Source: Sorex araneus
Lineage: Eukaryota > Chordata > Mammalia > Eulipotyphla > Soricidae
DNA: 64,000 nucleotides
Reading direction: 5' to 3'
Assembly: GCF_027595985.1 (NCBI RefSeq)
Contig: NC_073305.1
Coordinates: forward strand, 24,580,028-24,644,027
The notes under the pieces: generated by a model
The model's database searches: none
What the model was told of the DNA's origin: nothing
Seen by the model: the letters and a program-made list of their open reading frames with translations, nothing else
Position numbers and translations under genes: made by a program
In this document: positions 46,916 through 57,891 of the stretch, piece after piece
How the letters are laid out: each line of letters begins with the position of its first letter
Numbering within the stretch: the first letter of the stretch is position 1

Positions 46916-47186
46916 ATCATATTCGGTGAAACCATTTGTAGCAATGAGCCAGTGAAGGTGCAGCTTTCAGGATCAGCATCAGCGTCCTTGTAAAAGAGAT
47001 CCTCTCGCTTTGCCTGATCCTGGCTCTATGTGAGGACCCAATGAGAAGGTGCTGCTTATAATTACGCCTTGATCTTAGACTTTTATTTTTTTGCCCTCTA
47101 GAATTGTGAGAAATAAGTTTCTGTTGTTTATAAACTATGCAGTCTGGGGTACTTCGTTTTAGCAGCCTGAATAGGCCAAGAAAACA
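46916..47186 (+). mobile_element. MLT1-like MaLR LTR, 3' part
   Basis: ccttgtaaaagagatcc, cgccttgatcttagactt, gaattgtgagaaataagttt, ctgttgtttataaac and cagtctggggtacttcg follow the end of an ancient MaLR-type LTR in order. Non-coding. Confidence 0.7.
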
Positions 47187-48171
47187 TCCTTTTCCCTTTA
47201 ACATGGGGCTATATGTCAACGATCTGCTTTGCTTCTTTAGACTTCCTTGAGGTTTTCACCTGCTCAAAAATATAAGGCCCTTGTCATTCACATCCACCCT
47301 TTGCCTCCCCACTTTTCTCAGTGCTTTTCCTTATGCATGCCTCTTTGCAGAGCTAGTTCTATGTGCATAAATATCCTGATTAGTTCTTTTTCTCAAAATG
47401 CTGAATACATTTTAAGTAACAGGTGCAAGTTTATTGACAAAATATCTTTCAGGAGGAATAAAAACAAATAAGAACAGTAAAAGTGATGAAGTTCATAATT
47501 TAAGAAAATTCAGTATGAGGTGGGAAGAGAGAGAAGGGGGATTCATATAAGTAGGGAGACTAGTATTAGTGCCAGAGACTCAACCCATTCAGAGAGGGAA
47601 TGGATAGTTATGTGTACATTGCCCGAAACTATAGCAACTTAAAAAATGTCTATTATTTATTAAGGTGGAAGCCATGTGACCATTTCACTTATTTGACCAT
47701 CTTTGCCTAAATGTATTTTGAAACCTCTCTTTGTTATCTTGATTTATTAAAAGCAAATCTGTACTCATAGAAAATATATTTATACCTAGGCTTCATGTTG
47801 TAAAATATATGCATATATAACCCTTAAAAGTTATAAGCATGCTGCAATTCTTTAGTTCCCTGCTTTGGGGATCATATTATGATTTCTACGATAGGATTTT
47901 CTTTTTATAAAGTGGCTAAAGAAACATGCCATGAATTTATTTTTAAACAGCGATGGATATGCATATGTATACTGAGATTGACTACAGCAAAGTTACTCTA
48001 TGTCTATTTTTGCAATCCCCATATTAAGTTATAAGCTGTAAGGATCAAGGGACCTCAAATATGTCTATAATTCTTTTCTAGTTCTGTGCCATTTATGAAT
48101 AGACACAACTTCTATTTTAAATCATAGCAGCCTTAGCTCAATATACAAATTTATTTATTTCTGGGTCTTAC
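47187..48171. other. Unique AT-rich sequence
   Basis: No element or exon seen. Confidence 0.4.
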
Positions 48172-48202
<31 letters not shown>

Positions 48203-48203
48203 T
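48172..48203 (+). repeat. (GT)n microsatellite
   Basis: About 15 GT units with one interruption, next to a SINE target site. Confidence 0.95.
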
Positions 48204-48220
48204 TCATGGTCAATTTTTTT

Positions 48221-48397
48221 TAATCTTTTTTTTCTTTTTGAGTCACACCTGGCAATACACAGGGGTCACTCTTGGTTCTGCACTCAGGAATTACCCCTGG
48301 TGGTGCTCAGGGGACCATATGGGATGCTGGGAATCAAACCCGGGTTGGCCGCGTGCAAAGGCAAACGCCCTACCTGCTGTGCTATCTCTCCAGCCCG
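48221..48397 (-). mobile_element. Shrew SINE, A-tailed type, antisense, perfect target duplication
   Basis: T-rich left end, gagtcacacctggcaatac, gaccatatgggatgctggg, gggttggccgcgtgcaaagg, gctatctctccagccc. Flanked by tggtcaattttttt at 48207-48220 and 48398-48411. Confidence 0.97.
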
Positions 48398-48411
48398 TGG
48401 TCAATTTTTTT

Positions 48412-49029
48412 ATCCAAATTTTATAGAGGCACAATGTTTTATGATACTGTTAATGATAAAGTCTCATATATTTGATATTTTGGCATAGTTAATTTGTTTT
48501 TCTATCAGAGTTTCTAAATAAAATAGTTTTTAAATAGTTTCCAAGTTAGATGTTATGAAATAATCAATTTTGAAATCAACAAAGACTTCTCAAATAGTGA
48601 ATTAAAAATAAAACTATATAGAGCTATCATAGTTTACAATAGTATTGAAGTCATTATTTAGTAGTTATGAAGCGAGCTAGTAAAGTTAATTGATATTTTC
48701 AATTTGTGCCAGTAAATTGATAGTTTCTCAGTCGTCTAGAAACTGAAGACTAATCACCTTATTTTAACCTTTCTAAGCTAGTTAGGTCCTTCTAAGCTAG
48801 TTAGGAATCTAAGTCTAAAGATACAATTTTAGAATTTGTGTTTAAGAAACAAGGAAAAATGCAAAGCAACTGTACAGCCAGAGACTCAGTCTTAAATTTC
48901 TGAACACTATAAAAATTATTTCTGATTTTATGAGAAATTTTTGAAAATTTAAGTGTGTGCAATTAATTTTATCTAATTAAAAATCATTGCATTATGCCAT
49001 TGTATATTTCAGGTGTTTATAATTGAAAA
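48412..49029. other. Unique AT-rich sequence
   Basis: Contains a short direct repeat ttctaagctagttagg at 48770-48804. No exon. Confidence 0.4.
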
Positions 49030-49834
49030 TGAGCATGTATATACATTAAATAGAGTTCACCACTAAATGTCCATTTTTATCCCTTGCTGTACACTCTCCC
49101 AATTTACTCAACCTTCTTCCCCTTATCTCATTCTTGTTTTGATTTTTCATATGCCTAACTAGTCATTTGTATTTCTTCTTGAGAGAAATGTCTGTTCAGA
49201 TTATTTATTCATTTTTAATCAACTTAAAAAAAATTTTTTTGTCTATTTGTTTTATTTAGTTTATCTGTAAGTGTTCTCTGTGTACCATATTTGAGTGAAA
49301 TCAGAGGCTTTGTCTTTCTCTGTCTTCAGCAAGCAAAAGTACGTTCATCCATGTTGTTGCAAACAGCAGGATTTCATCTTTTTTATTGCTCAATAGTATT
49401 CAATCATGTATTTATACTATATCTTCTTTATGACTATAGACTGTTTCCAGATCTTGAATAATACAAAGAATGCTGCAATAGCTATAAGTATGTGTTTATA
49501 TCTCTTTGAATTAATGTTTTTGTATTTTGGAGGTAAATGCCGAGCAGCAAAATGACTAAATGATAGGAAATTTCTTTTGTTAACCTTTTGAGGTATCTCC
49601 ATACTGCTTTTGATAATAGCTGCACCAATTTACATTCCCACCAACAGTGTAGAAGAATTCTCTCTGTGTCCTCTACAATATTTCCTATTGGCTCTGTTAA
49701 ATAATAGTCATTTTCACAGTGTGGAATGATATCTCATTCTTGTGATTTTTCATAGGCCTATTAGTCTTCTGCGTGTCCTCTTGAGAGAAATGTCTTTTCA
49801 GATCATTTGCCCATTTTATAATCAGTTTGTTGGT
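49030..49834 (-). mobile_element. L1 3' region, antisense, with repeated segment
   Basis: Complement of L1 3' sequence: ctcaatagtattcaatcatg, tttacattcccaccaacag, gtggaatgatatctcattc. A ~90-bp stretch (gatttttcat...gagagaaatgtc) occurs at about 49140 and again at 49744, so two L1 pieces are joined or one is partly duplicated. Confidence 0.75.
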
Positions 49835-50130
49835 TTTTTTTTTTTGGGGGGGGGTGCGGTAGAATGCCTTCCTATGCAGTGTTTGGAAGCTCTTGAAGGC
49901 CCTTCCTGGTAATTCTCCATCAGCTGGGTAGACAGTTCAATGTGAGAGTCCGATTGGTGCTCAGGCCCTGCAGTGCCATAAATTACCCAGGTTGCCCCGG
50001 GAGTGCTCAGGGGTCTCCAGAGCTTCCCCCTAATACTGCTTACAAGACCATGTGGTGGTGGGTTAGAATCTGGGTCAGGAGCATTCATGGCGTGGATCTT
50101 AACCCCTATACTATCACTGGTTCCTATCAT
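49835..50130 (-). mobile_element. SINE-like insertion in antisense L1
   Basis: T-run then G-run, gattggtgctcaggccc, gaccatgtggtggtggg, atactatcactggttcc: tail-to-head order of an antisense A-tailed shrew SINE with extra sequence in the left part. L1 resumes after it. Confidence 0.6.
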
Positions 50131-50350
50131 GTTGTTATATTTTCAATTGTACCATGAGCTTTTCATATATTTTAGGCATCATCCCTCTTGTCTGATACAT
50201 TATGAGTAAGTGTCTTTCCTCATTCAGTTAAAACCAACATTAGAAATACAACTAGCAACTATGGTTCATTTTATGTGGTTTGCTTAGGACTTTTTTTTCT
50301 TTTTATATTAATACTATAATTTTGTGTTTCTCTTTACCAGGTCCCTTGTT
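50131..50350 (-). mobile_element. L1 3' region, antisense, continuation
   Basis: gagcttttcatatattttagg and ccctcttgtctgatacat continue the L1 complement interrupted by the SINE-like insert. Confidence 0.6.
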
Positions 50351-50821
50351 TGTTGGGGAACAGCTTTCCCCAACGTGCCCGGACACGTTGCACACTGGGT
50401 CTGGGCAGACTTGGGGCCAAGGATGAAGGGAGTACAGAGAAGTACCCTTTGGGAGCAGCTGATGGCTATTCACCTTATTGCCAGATACACACATATTTTA
50501 TAGAGCATCTTGGCTTACAAGAAAGTCCAATCACATGAAGTTCAGCATTATTGGCCTATCACCTCTCCAACTCTGCTTTGCCCCAGTCCAGTCCCAATCA
50601 AGGCTAGATGCTGCAGCTAGGATGACTTGCTAAAAACATTCGTGACAGTTTCTGAGTCTAGGGCTCATGTGACTAGGAGGTCAAGTGAGGCCCAAGGCCA
50701 GACACCTGGTGCTGACACCCTGTTCTTGCCAACTTTGCCCAGACACTCCCTCTTGTGAGGCTTTGCTTCTGGGACACTTTGCAAGGTCAGGTCTTATCTG
50801 CTCCAGTGACCACACTCCACA
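50351..50821 (-). mobile_element. Solo LTR of a class II (ERVK-like) endogenous retrovirus
   Basis: About 471 bp with TG...CA ends. On the minus strand it starts TGTGGAGTGTGG and ends TTCCCCAACA, has a TATA box (complement of 50494-50503) and, about 20 bases downstream, an AATAAG signal (complement of 50474-50479). Imperfect 6-base duplications cttgtt (50345-50350) and catgtt (50822-50827) fit class II integration. No gag, pol or env sequence is adjacent, so it is a solo LTR. The class is inferred from ends, signal layout and duplication length. Confidence 0.65.
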
Positions 50822-50827
50822 CATGTT

Positions 50828-51617
50828 CATTTATGTTATCCCTCTCCTCTTCACTTCTGTCAGTATATTCTTCTCTTTTTTGTTCTCCCATTTTTATTAT
50901 AGCTTTCTGTATTTCTGTGCTGCCTGATGTGGTATTCAAAAACCAATCAATGCTATAATTATGCTAGGCCAGGGGATTCACCCTCCAGGCTAAAGATTCC
51001 CAAAGCGAAAACTATTTCTAAGATACGTCAGACTCTAGCTACTCTATAGACAGTGAAATTCTGATCCATTCACTTAGTGAGATTCCATGATACTAAACAT
51101 GGAAACCATCATACGAAGAGTCATCTCCAGCTGTTTTGCTCAAAATCAAGTTGCGGTATAAGCAAACAGACCAATTTCATACTCAATACCTTATATTTTG
51201 GACCCTATGTGGAATCCCTGATATAAAATCTTCCAGGATATGTGTCTAAAGCCAGCATAAATATCATATGTATTGGGGCTAAATATTGACTCCATGAAAG
51301 TCCATATTCACATTGCTTCACTAATAATTTATAGAATTAAAATCTGAGCATTTTACATATTCTAATAAATGTGTTTCCTCTTGTAATTTTCTGCAAGCGA
51401 TATTTTTACTTTGCATTCATTAATCAAATGGGACCTATTTTTTTAAGATCTAATAGGGAACACAGACACCTTATACATGTATTAGCAATGGTCTCTAACA
51501 TGCCTCATGACTGTCTCCTGTTGCAGATGATCAGTTTAGATTTCATCTTATACTTACTTGCGGCCTAACAACTCCTTTGAATCTATTATTTCTTTTAAAT
51601 GATTCTCTCTTCTGGGA
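50828..51617. other. Unique sequence
   Basis: No exon supported; could include further L1 remnant at the left. Confidence 0.35.
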
Positions 51618-51763
51618 CCAGGGTGATAAGTAGAGTGGGTAGGGTGCTTGACTTGCACTTTCCTTGCACAAGACAAACCTGGGTTCCATCTCTGTCAGCC
51701 CATATGGTGTCTCCTGAGCCCTTCCAGGTGTGGTCCATTCCCTTCCACCCCCCCCCCCATTAA
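51618..51763 (+). mobile_element. Old shrew SINE, A-tailed type
   Basis: gggaccagggtgataagtag head, acaaacctgggttccatc, cagcccatatggtgtctcc, then a C-run and taaaaataaa tail. Confidence 0.8.
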
Positions 51764-53870
51764 AAATAAATGACTATTCCATTTCAAAATTAAATGAAAA
51801 GGAATAAAAAAATAACCTATCTTCAGTCAAATTTGTTACTTACAGTGACCTCCCTTTGGTTGAAGTTGAACATAATTTTATTAGTAATATTTATGATGAA
51901 CGCAGCAGATAGAAGGATGGCTGAAAAACTATGAGGCATGCAGAACTGACTTCTTTACAGCCATGTTTCTTTTCTCTCATGAAGAGTAGTAAAAGCAACT
52001 GACAGTATATGTGCTGAGTTTGGCATTTTTTGCTGAAAACAGGTATTTTGCTGAATGCATTTGAGAAATTTAAGTGACATTACCCAGAACCAGTGCCTTA
52101 AATAAGTAGAGAGATTTAAGCTAAAATACACTGGGAAAGAGCGAATGTGCATGTAGCATCTGTTGAAGTAAAGAGTTCCCCACAATAAATTCTAAATCAG
52201 CTGAGAAATACAGGAGAGTTTTCTGTGCTCCATCACAAGACATTTTAAAAATCAATCTTTTGTTCACTTCTGCCTGTTTTCTAGGTCAGCTACATCAGCC
52301 ATGGTGCCATTAAATTGCAATAGGAGAAAATGAATACAGTGTTTCCAAAACTGTTGTCTGTGTTTTGCTTGGATTACACTTGAAGGCACTGGAGTATAAA
52401 GTTAACACTTCTCAACATGTTAAATTGTTTCACTCCTTTGTATCAAGTCAGACTCTATAATAATTTTCCAACTTGGAGTCTTAAAGAAAGAACCTGTATA
52501 ACCAAGAGGACATTAAATGACATTTCTAATTAGCCAATATGTCTGTAAATGCAAAGTTAAATCAGGTCAAATCCCACCTTTATTCATCAAGAGGGCATCT
52601 GACACAGCCCCATAGCATGTCCGTATCTCACTATTTTGTTGTTTTTCAATCTTAGATTGGAGACATTTATATATTATACATGGACAATAGCATATACATT
52701 GATTTTATCAATGAATTAATTTATTTAGTTTTCTTTCCTTGTATTAGTTTTCATTTCCTTTTCATAGGAGACAATTTAAAGCTGAAAAGAACATGAAATC
52801 AACCAGGGTAGGTTTTCTAAACTTTCTGTTCACAGATTAATTGAATGATTTCCTAATGTAATAGCACAACAGGAATTTTTCCCTATTACCTCCCCAAGTT
52901 TCACTAAAATGACAAGGGATATAAAATGCATAAAGCATTTAAGTTAACACGAATATGAGATATGCTAATGACAGACAAGACAAGGCAACAACATTTTTTG
53001 AAGATGTAAAATAGTAGCAGTAATGAGTGAATTAATAAAGTACAGAAAGCAGATTGTTAAGTGCTTAAGTTACAAAGGAGATGCAAGCTGTAAGATTTAG
53101 ACAGTCACAGAGAGGAAAGACATCGGATATTCTGAAAGGCAGAAGTGATTGGGAAGGAAATATTGGTTGATACTCTAAACAAGAGCAATTAATTCTATTA
53201 ACTCTATTAATGATATTAGCAATTAATTACCTCACCACTACATTCTGGTTGAAAACTATAACACAACACAATCCCAAACTCATTCCTCCATTCAACTACT
53301 ATAGACTCTTTAGTAAGCCTTTTTGCTTTCTTTCCCATCCTTAAAACTTTTAAAGAAATTCTTAGTGAAGTATTCAAAGAGTCCTTAGAAGAAGAAAAAC
53401 AATCGTCCTCTACAATTCTACGTTATTGACTAGATCCAGTATTAAAAGACACATAAACAAGAGGAAAACAAAAACCTCATGAGCGTGTATGCCTCTTGTA
53501 TGTGGGAAATAGCCAGAGAAAAATGAGTAATTTTTTAAGGTGGCTAAGAATTGGAATTAAATGCCATTTGAATATAAACAAGGGGTAGGGGTGGAGGGAG
53601 TGTGTAATCTTTTAGGAGAGAATAAATGGTTTTGGAGAAACCCATAGAATAGACAAGTAGGCATCATAATTTGTGAAAAACTGGTGTGCCCTGATATATC
53701 ATTGACTTTCTTCTAGTTTATCTGAAAATGTTAACCAGGAACGATAACCAGGAATGTTATCTGGTTAATAAAATTCCCAGTAAGAGGATTTATGACCTTT
53801 GTATTCCTTTTGGAAGATGTTCTGGCAGGGGTAAGGGAGAGTATATATATGATCTATAATTATATAGAGA
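51764..53870. other. Long unique block, SINE-free
   Basis: 2.1 kb, AT-rich, without recognisable repeats or supported exons. A candidate for conserved non-coding sequence upstream of the RARB exon. Confidence 0.45.
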
Positions 53871-53874
53871 GAGT

Positions 53875-54405
53875 CTCTTGCCTGCTTGCCTGGCTGTCTT
53901 CCCCGGGGCCCCTCGGAGGGGATGGGTTCCAGCTTCCCTCCCCACCCCAAGCAGAGCTCCCAGTGGCTGAACCTAGCTGCAGTCATGCTGGAGGCTCCTC
54001 TCTACACCTTCGGACAGGCCTCATGCATGAAGGTACCGGCAGAGGAACCCAGGTGTGTGTAATCCCATCAACGGTCAACATCCAGAGACTTAAAAGCAAG
54101 CTCTCAGAAGCTTGTGGCCTCAAGGGGCTGCGAGATATCTTTAGCCTGCTTCTCCCAAGACTGGCAGTCTTCTGAGAGATTCCTGCCCACACGGGACAGC
54201 CTTGCAAGCTTCCCATGGTGTATTTATATGCAAAATCCAGTAACAAGCTGGATCTCATTCCTGTGACCCTGAAGAGCCCCCAGTGCAACATCGTTGGGAG
54301 GGCCAAGTCCAGATGGACTTCTAAGATCTCAGGGAAAGGACGAAATGAGATGTTACTGGGCCCGCCCGAGAAATCGGTGTTTAACGGGCTATCGTGATCG
54401 TAATA
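53875..54405 (+). mobile_element. Long shrew repeat, copy B
   Basis: GC-rich 5' part (ccccggggcccctcgg), then gcagaggaacccaggtgtg, aatcccatcaacggtcaac, ccagagactt, a single body unit (gcttcccatggtgtattta, aatccagtaac), the extra domain (gaccctgaagagcccc, cgttgggag) and tail (gatgttactgggcccgcc). Lacks the ~115-bp stretch and second body unit of copy A. The 127- and 167-codon frames over it are not conserved in copy A. Confidence 0.75.
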
Positions 54406-54479
54406 ATTATATATAATATATGTATATATAATTTTATGCACATGTTTATATAAAGACGTACACATAAATATATATTTTT

Positions 54480-54640
54480 GTGCCATACCTGGCAGTGCTC
54501 AGGGGTTACTCAACTGGTGCTTGGGAGTTACTTCTGATATCACCCAAGGTTCCAAGCAGTCCTGAAGATAGAATCCAGGACTCCTGCATGAAAAGTATGT
54601 TTTCCAGCTCTTTGAACAATCTCCCTGCCCCAAGTGTAAT
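54480..54640 (-). mobile_element. Old shrew SINE, antisense
   Basis: gtgccatacctggcagtgc, tcaggggttactcaac, tagaatccaggactcctgc, atctccctgcccc. Confidence 0.75.
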
Positions 54641-55127
54641 CTTTTACAAAATAATAAAATATTATATTTTATATATAAAGAAGAAAATAACATCTTGAAA
54701 ATATCACAAAGCTAGATGAATTAATGTCATTTTATACAGCTAAAGGTAAAAGATACTAGAAAATCTGTTTATTAGTTGCATAGTCTGTCTTTATAATTCA
54801 TTCACATAGAGACTTGCTGAAACTCTCAGTGATCTGTTAAAATGAATTATTCTAGATGGACTTGTTCTTTCAAAAATAATTACTATATTAATTACTAATT
54901 AATTACTACTAATAATTACTACAATCATTACTAATTTATTTAAATAATTAATTACATTAAACTATTTGGTAATGTGGTATTAAAATATCACAAAAAATTT
55001 GTGGAAAATATTAGTGAATTGTTTACAGATCTCATGCCACATAGCTTAGACTTTCTTAGATATTTTTATTTTTCATGGGTTCTGCTGCACTTAATAAATA
55101 ATGAGCTATATATGATGACAGAATAAT
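54641..55127. other. AT-rich unique sequence
   Basis: ATTA/TTACTA-rich stretch at 54870-54960; no exon. Confidence 0.45.
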
Positions 55128-55265
55128 GGTTCAAAGGACTAGATCACATGCTTTGCATGTGAGAGCCCTAGATTCATTCCTCTCTACCTCATGAGCAACA
55201 CTGAGAGTAATCATCAAGTATAGAGTCAAATCGTAGCCCCAAACACAGGGTGACCAAAAAGAGCA
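55128..55265 (+). mobile_element. Old shrew SINE, A-tailed type
   Basis: caaaggactagatcacatgc, gagccctagattcattcc, cactgagagtaatcatc, gggtgaccaaaaag. Confidence 0.6.
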
Positions 55266-55324
55266 ACATAAATAAAGTGTGCATTTGAACTGAGATTTGA
55301 AAATGGATTTCCTGGACGACTAGT

Positions 55325-55494
55325 TCATGGTAGGAAGCAAGGCACCCAGGGGAAGGGAGAGTGCAGTGAGGACAGAGAAGGGACCACTACAACCATAATA
55401 GTTGTGCATAATCACTCTGCTGAGCGGAGGTAAAGTGATAAACATGATACCCTTCCAGTAACAGCATTGTAAGCTATAGTGCTTAAAAGGAAGA

Positions 55495-55540
<46 letters not shown>

Positions 55541-55742
55541 AAAGTGTCTGACGGGAAGGGTAGAGGGAGGCAGGCAGAAGGGAAACTGGGGTGGGGACAT
55601 TTGTGGTGGGAAAGGCGCAGCAATGAAGGGATGGGTGTTGGACCATTGTGTAACTGGGACTTGACCATGGACAATTTTGTAATTGTATGTCTCATGGTGA
55701 TTCAATAAAAAATAAATTTAAAATAAAATAAATTTTTAAAAA
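55325..55742 (+). mobile_element. L1-type 3' end, sense
   Basis: gaagggatgggtgttggacc, tctcatggtgattcaataaa and an A-rich tail; a (GA)n run at 55497-55536 lies inside. Same family as the antisense ends at 32120, 38337 and 46146. Confidence 0.8.
55497..55536 (+). repeat. (GA)n microsatellite within L1 end
   Basis: About 20 GA units; Arg/Glu and Ser/Leu frames are artefacts. Confidence 0.97.
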
Positions 55743-56171
55743 GAAAATCTATTTTCTGTTTTGAGTTTTTGTCATATGCCACCCCCAGAGGTTGTAGAGG
55801 GCCAACCCCCAATGATTGAAACTGGGACTTTCAAGTCCCTGCCTAGCCCTATCTTTCTGATCTTTTAAAAGTCTAATCTTTTGAAAAGTCCATAAATAAC
55901 GAATATTTCTAGTTGGAAGAGCTGTCTATATGCATATCAGAAAAGTTCAGACAGAACCTCTTCTTTTACTGTATTTTAAGTGCCTGCAATTCATCATCAT
56001 TAATATAACAAAGAAGTGTATTTTAGGGTAGTGCATTTTACCACCTTTGAAGTCCAAGTATAAAGCCTATAAATCTAATATTTAGAGACTCCCAAATGAA
56101 ATGACCCTTTTTTGGTTTAAAAAAAACAGCAAGAAAACACTTAACAAGATTTGCATATTAGAACAACTTGC
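55743..56171. other. Unique sequence
   Basis: A weak antisense SINE scrap near 55770-55850 (gttgtagagggccaaccccc); otherwise nothing. Confidence 0.35.
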
Positions 56172-56188
56172 AATAAGATTTTCCTTTT

Positions 56189-56335
56189 TTTTTTTTTCTT
56201 TTTGGGTCACAACTGGCATTGCACAGGGGTTACTCCTGGCGCTGTGTGGGGGACCATATAGGATGCTGGGATTCGAACCCAGGTCAGCCGTGAGCAAGGC
56301 AAACGCCCTACCCGCTGTGCTATTGCTCCAGCCCC
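56189..56335 (-). mobile_element. Shrew SINE, A-tailed type, antisense, long target duplication
   Basis: T-run, gggtcacaactggcattgc, gaccatataggatgctggg, caaacgccctacccgctg, attgctccagcccc. Flanked by the 17-base repeat aataagattttcctttt at 56172-56188 and 56336-56352. Young copy. Confidence 0.98.
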
Positions 56336-56352
56336 AATAAGATTTTCCTTTT

Positions 56353-56866
56353 AGGCACAGATATCTAGGGCTAGAAAAAAAAAAGCAAACCAACTGATGA
56401 AGTCAAGAAAGAAGACATGATGAGATCTGGAAGCAAGATTACAAAGTAAAGAGAAGGGGTAGTGGTGGTGATTCCTAGTCTGCCATCTCTGCATTAGGTT
56501 TGGAAAGCTACTATTTCAGCCCCAGAGTATGAGGAATTGTCTGCCTCCAATTTGAAATCCCTGTATCATATGAAATCTCTGAAAAAATTGTATTTCAGAG
56601 ACCCGGTAAAGAAATATTAGATATAAAGAAGAGTGTCAGATTATATTACAAATGTATATTAAGGCAAAGGTAAATTTTATAAAGATCGGAACTATAAACA
56701 TAGTACCACATGTAACACAGCTGGAACAATATTTAGACATCATCATATAATGTAAATTTTATCTTTAAAATCATAATGTAATTATGCTATAAGGAAGAAG
56801 AAAGTGTTTTGATATGTGGGCAATAATCAAAGAGAACTGAACTATATTTATAATAGAAATAAGTTG
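56353..56866. other. Unique sequence
   Basis: No element or exon recognised. Confidence 0.4.
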
Positions 56867-56975
56867 GCTAGAAATATAGCTTGATGATAGAATATAGCCT
56901 TACATGTGAGGTCCTGTATTTAATCCTTGGCACCATACCAAGCCCACATCTATAATAGAAACCAAGAGACAAAAC
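56867..56975 (+). mobile_element. Old SINE, shrew type
   Basis: ggctagaaatatagcttg head, gccttacatgtgagg, ttggcaccataccaag; strongly diverged. Confidence 0.5.
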
Positions 56976-57048
56976 AAAATGATGTGAAACTATGTGAAAA
57001 ATAACAGGTATATTACCTACAACTGTAAGCAACAGGGGGAAAAAATCT

Positions 57049-57292
57049 CAGGAGCCATATAGCTCAGCGGGTAGGGCGTTTGCTTTGCATGCGGCCGATC
57101 CGCATTCGATTCCTCTGTCCCTCTCGAAGAGCCGGGCAAGCTACCTAGAGTATCCCGCCCACACAGCAGAGCCTGGGAAGCTACCCGTGGTGTATTAGAT
57201 ATGCCAAAAGCAGTAACAAGTCTCACAATGGAGACATTACTGGTGCCCACTCGAGCAAATTGATGAAAAACGGAACAACAGTGCTACAGTGC
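57049..57292 (+). mobile_element. Shrew SINE, A-tail-less type
   Basis: ggagccatatagctcagcgg head, gcatgcggccgatccg, gagtatcccgcccacac, attactggtgcccactcgag, tail caacagtgctacagtgc. Confidence 0.95.
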
Positions 57293-57722
57293 AAAGCAGT
57301 TTTAGTGGTGGCTTACAGGCAGGAGTTCAAGGTTAGAAAGTGAACCCGTTTATTTTTATTTTTGTTAAAAATGCAGTATTTTTTAACAAGTGGCTATGAT
57401 GATCAGTGACTTGAATATCCTAAACATATTCTACCACATGCTCTATCTCTTTGTCCCTTGTTTTTCTTTTTTTAATCAAAGCAATGATCAAGAAACTATA
57501 CCCATAGATCAAGTTTGGCAAGTTACCTATTTTTCATAAATAATATCATTGAAATATAGCTATGCCCACTCATTTCTGGAATGTCCGTGGACGCACTATG
57601 CCCCGAAGAAGTTGATACTGAAGCAAAATTGAGAAGCTATGCCAGAGGTTACGTGTCCTACAATCTAAAGCATGTACTCCCTGGTTCTTTACAAAAGAAA
57701 TTTGCTAATTTGGGATCTGCAG
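57293..57722. other. Unique sequence
   Basis: Nothing recognised; the last 8 bases (atctgcag) may be one target duplication of the MER5 relic that follows. Confidence 0.4.
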
Positions 57723-57880
57723 CAGTGGTTTGCTGATGATGGCTGTTTTGACATCACCTGGCAGTCTTGCTGCGCCCATTCTTGTGTTTCTGATTTAGGA
57801 TGTGCCAGGAGAATCTGCTGCATTTTTAATCCGTTTCTAGGTGATGCCTCAAACTTCTAGTTTTGACCTGAGACTCACTG
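57723..57880 (+). mobile_element. MER5-type hAT-Charlie DNA transposon relic
   Basis: Starts cagtggtttgctgatgatgg with tgacatcacctgg and ends with a degraded inverted repeat (ttttgacctgagactcactg). Internal gtttctgatttaggatg, caggagaatctgctgcattt and taggtgatgcc follow MER5 order. Length (158 bp) fits. Flanks atctgcag and atctcagg resemble a decayed 8-base hAT duplication. Confidence 0.78.
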
Positions 57881-57891
57881 ATCTCAGGTCA
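57864..57891. promoter_or_regulatory. Perfect 10-bp inverted repeat containing everted AGGTCA half-sites
   Basis: tgacctgaga, 8-base spacer, tctcaggtca. The outer hexamers are nuclear-receptor half-sites in everted orientation, 16 bases apart. It straddles the MER5 3' end. Function is not shown; spacing 16 is not a standard retinoid element. Confidence 0.35.

Noticed and set aside
50351-50647. Shorter LTR model ending at gtgaca 50647
   Set aside because: Its flanks (cttgtt and gtttct) do not form a duplication; the longer model to 50821 has flanks matching 5 of 6 bases.
53983-54486. 167-codon reverse open frame
   Set aside because: Lies in long-repeat copy B and is not kept open in copy A; no known domain.
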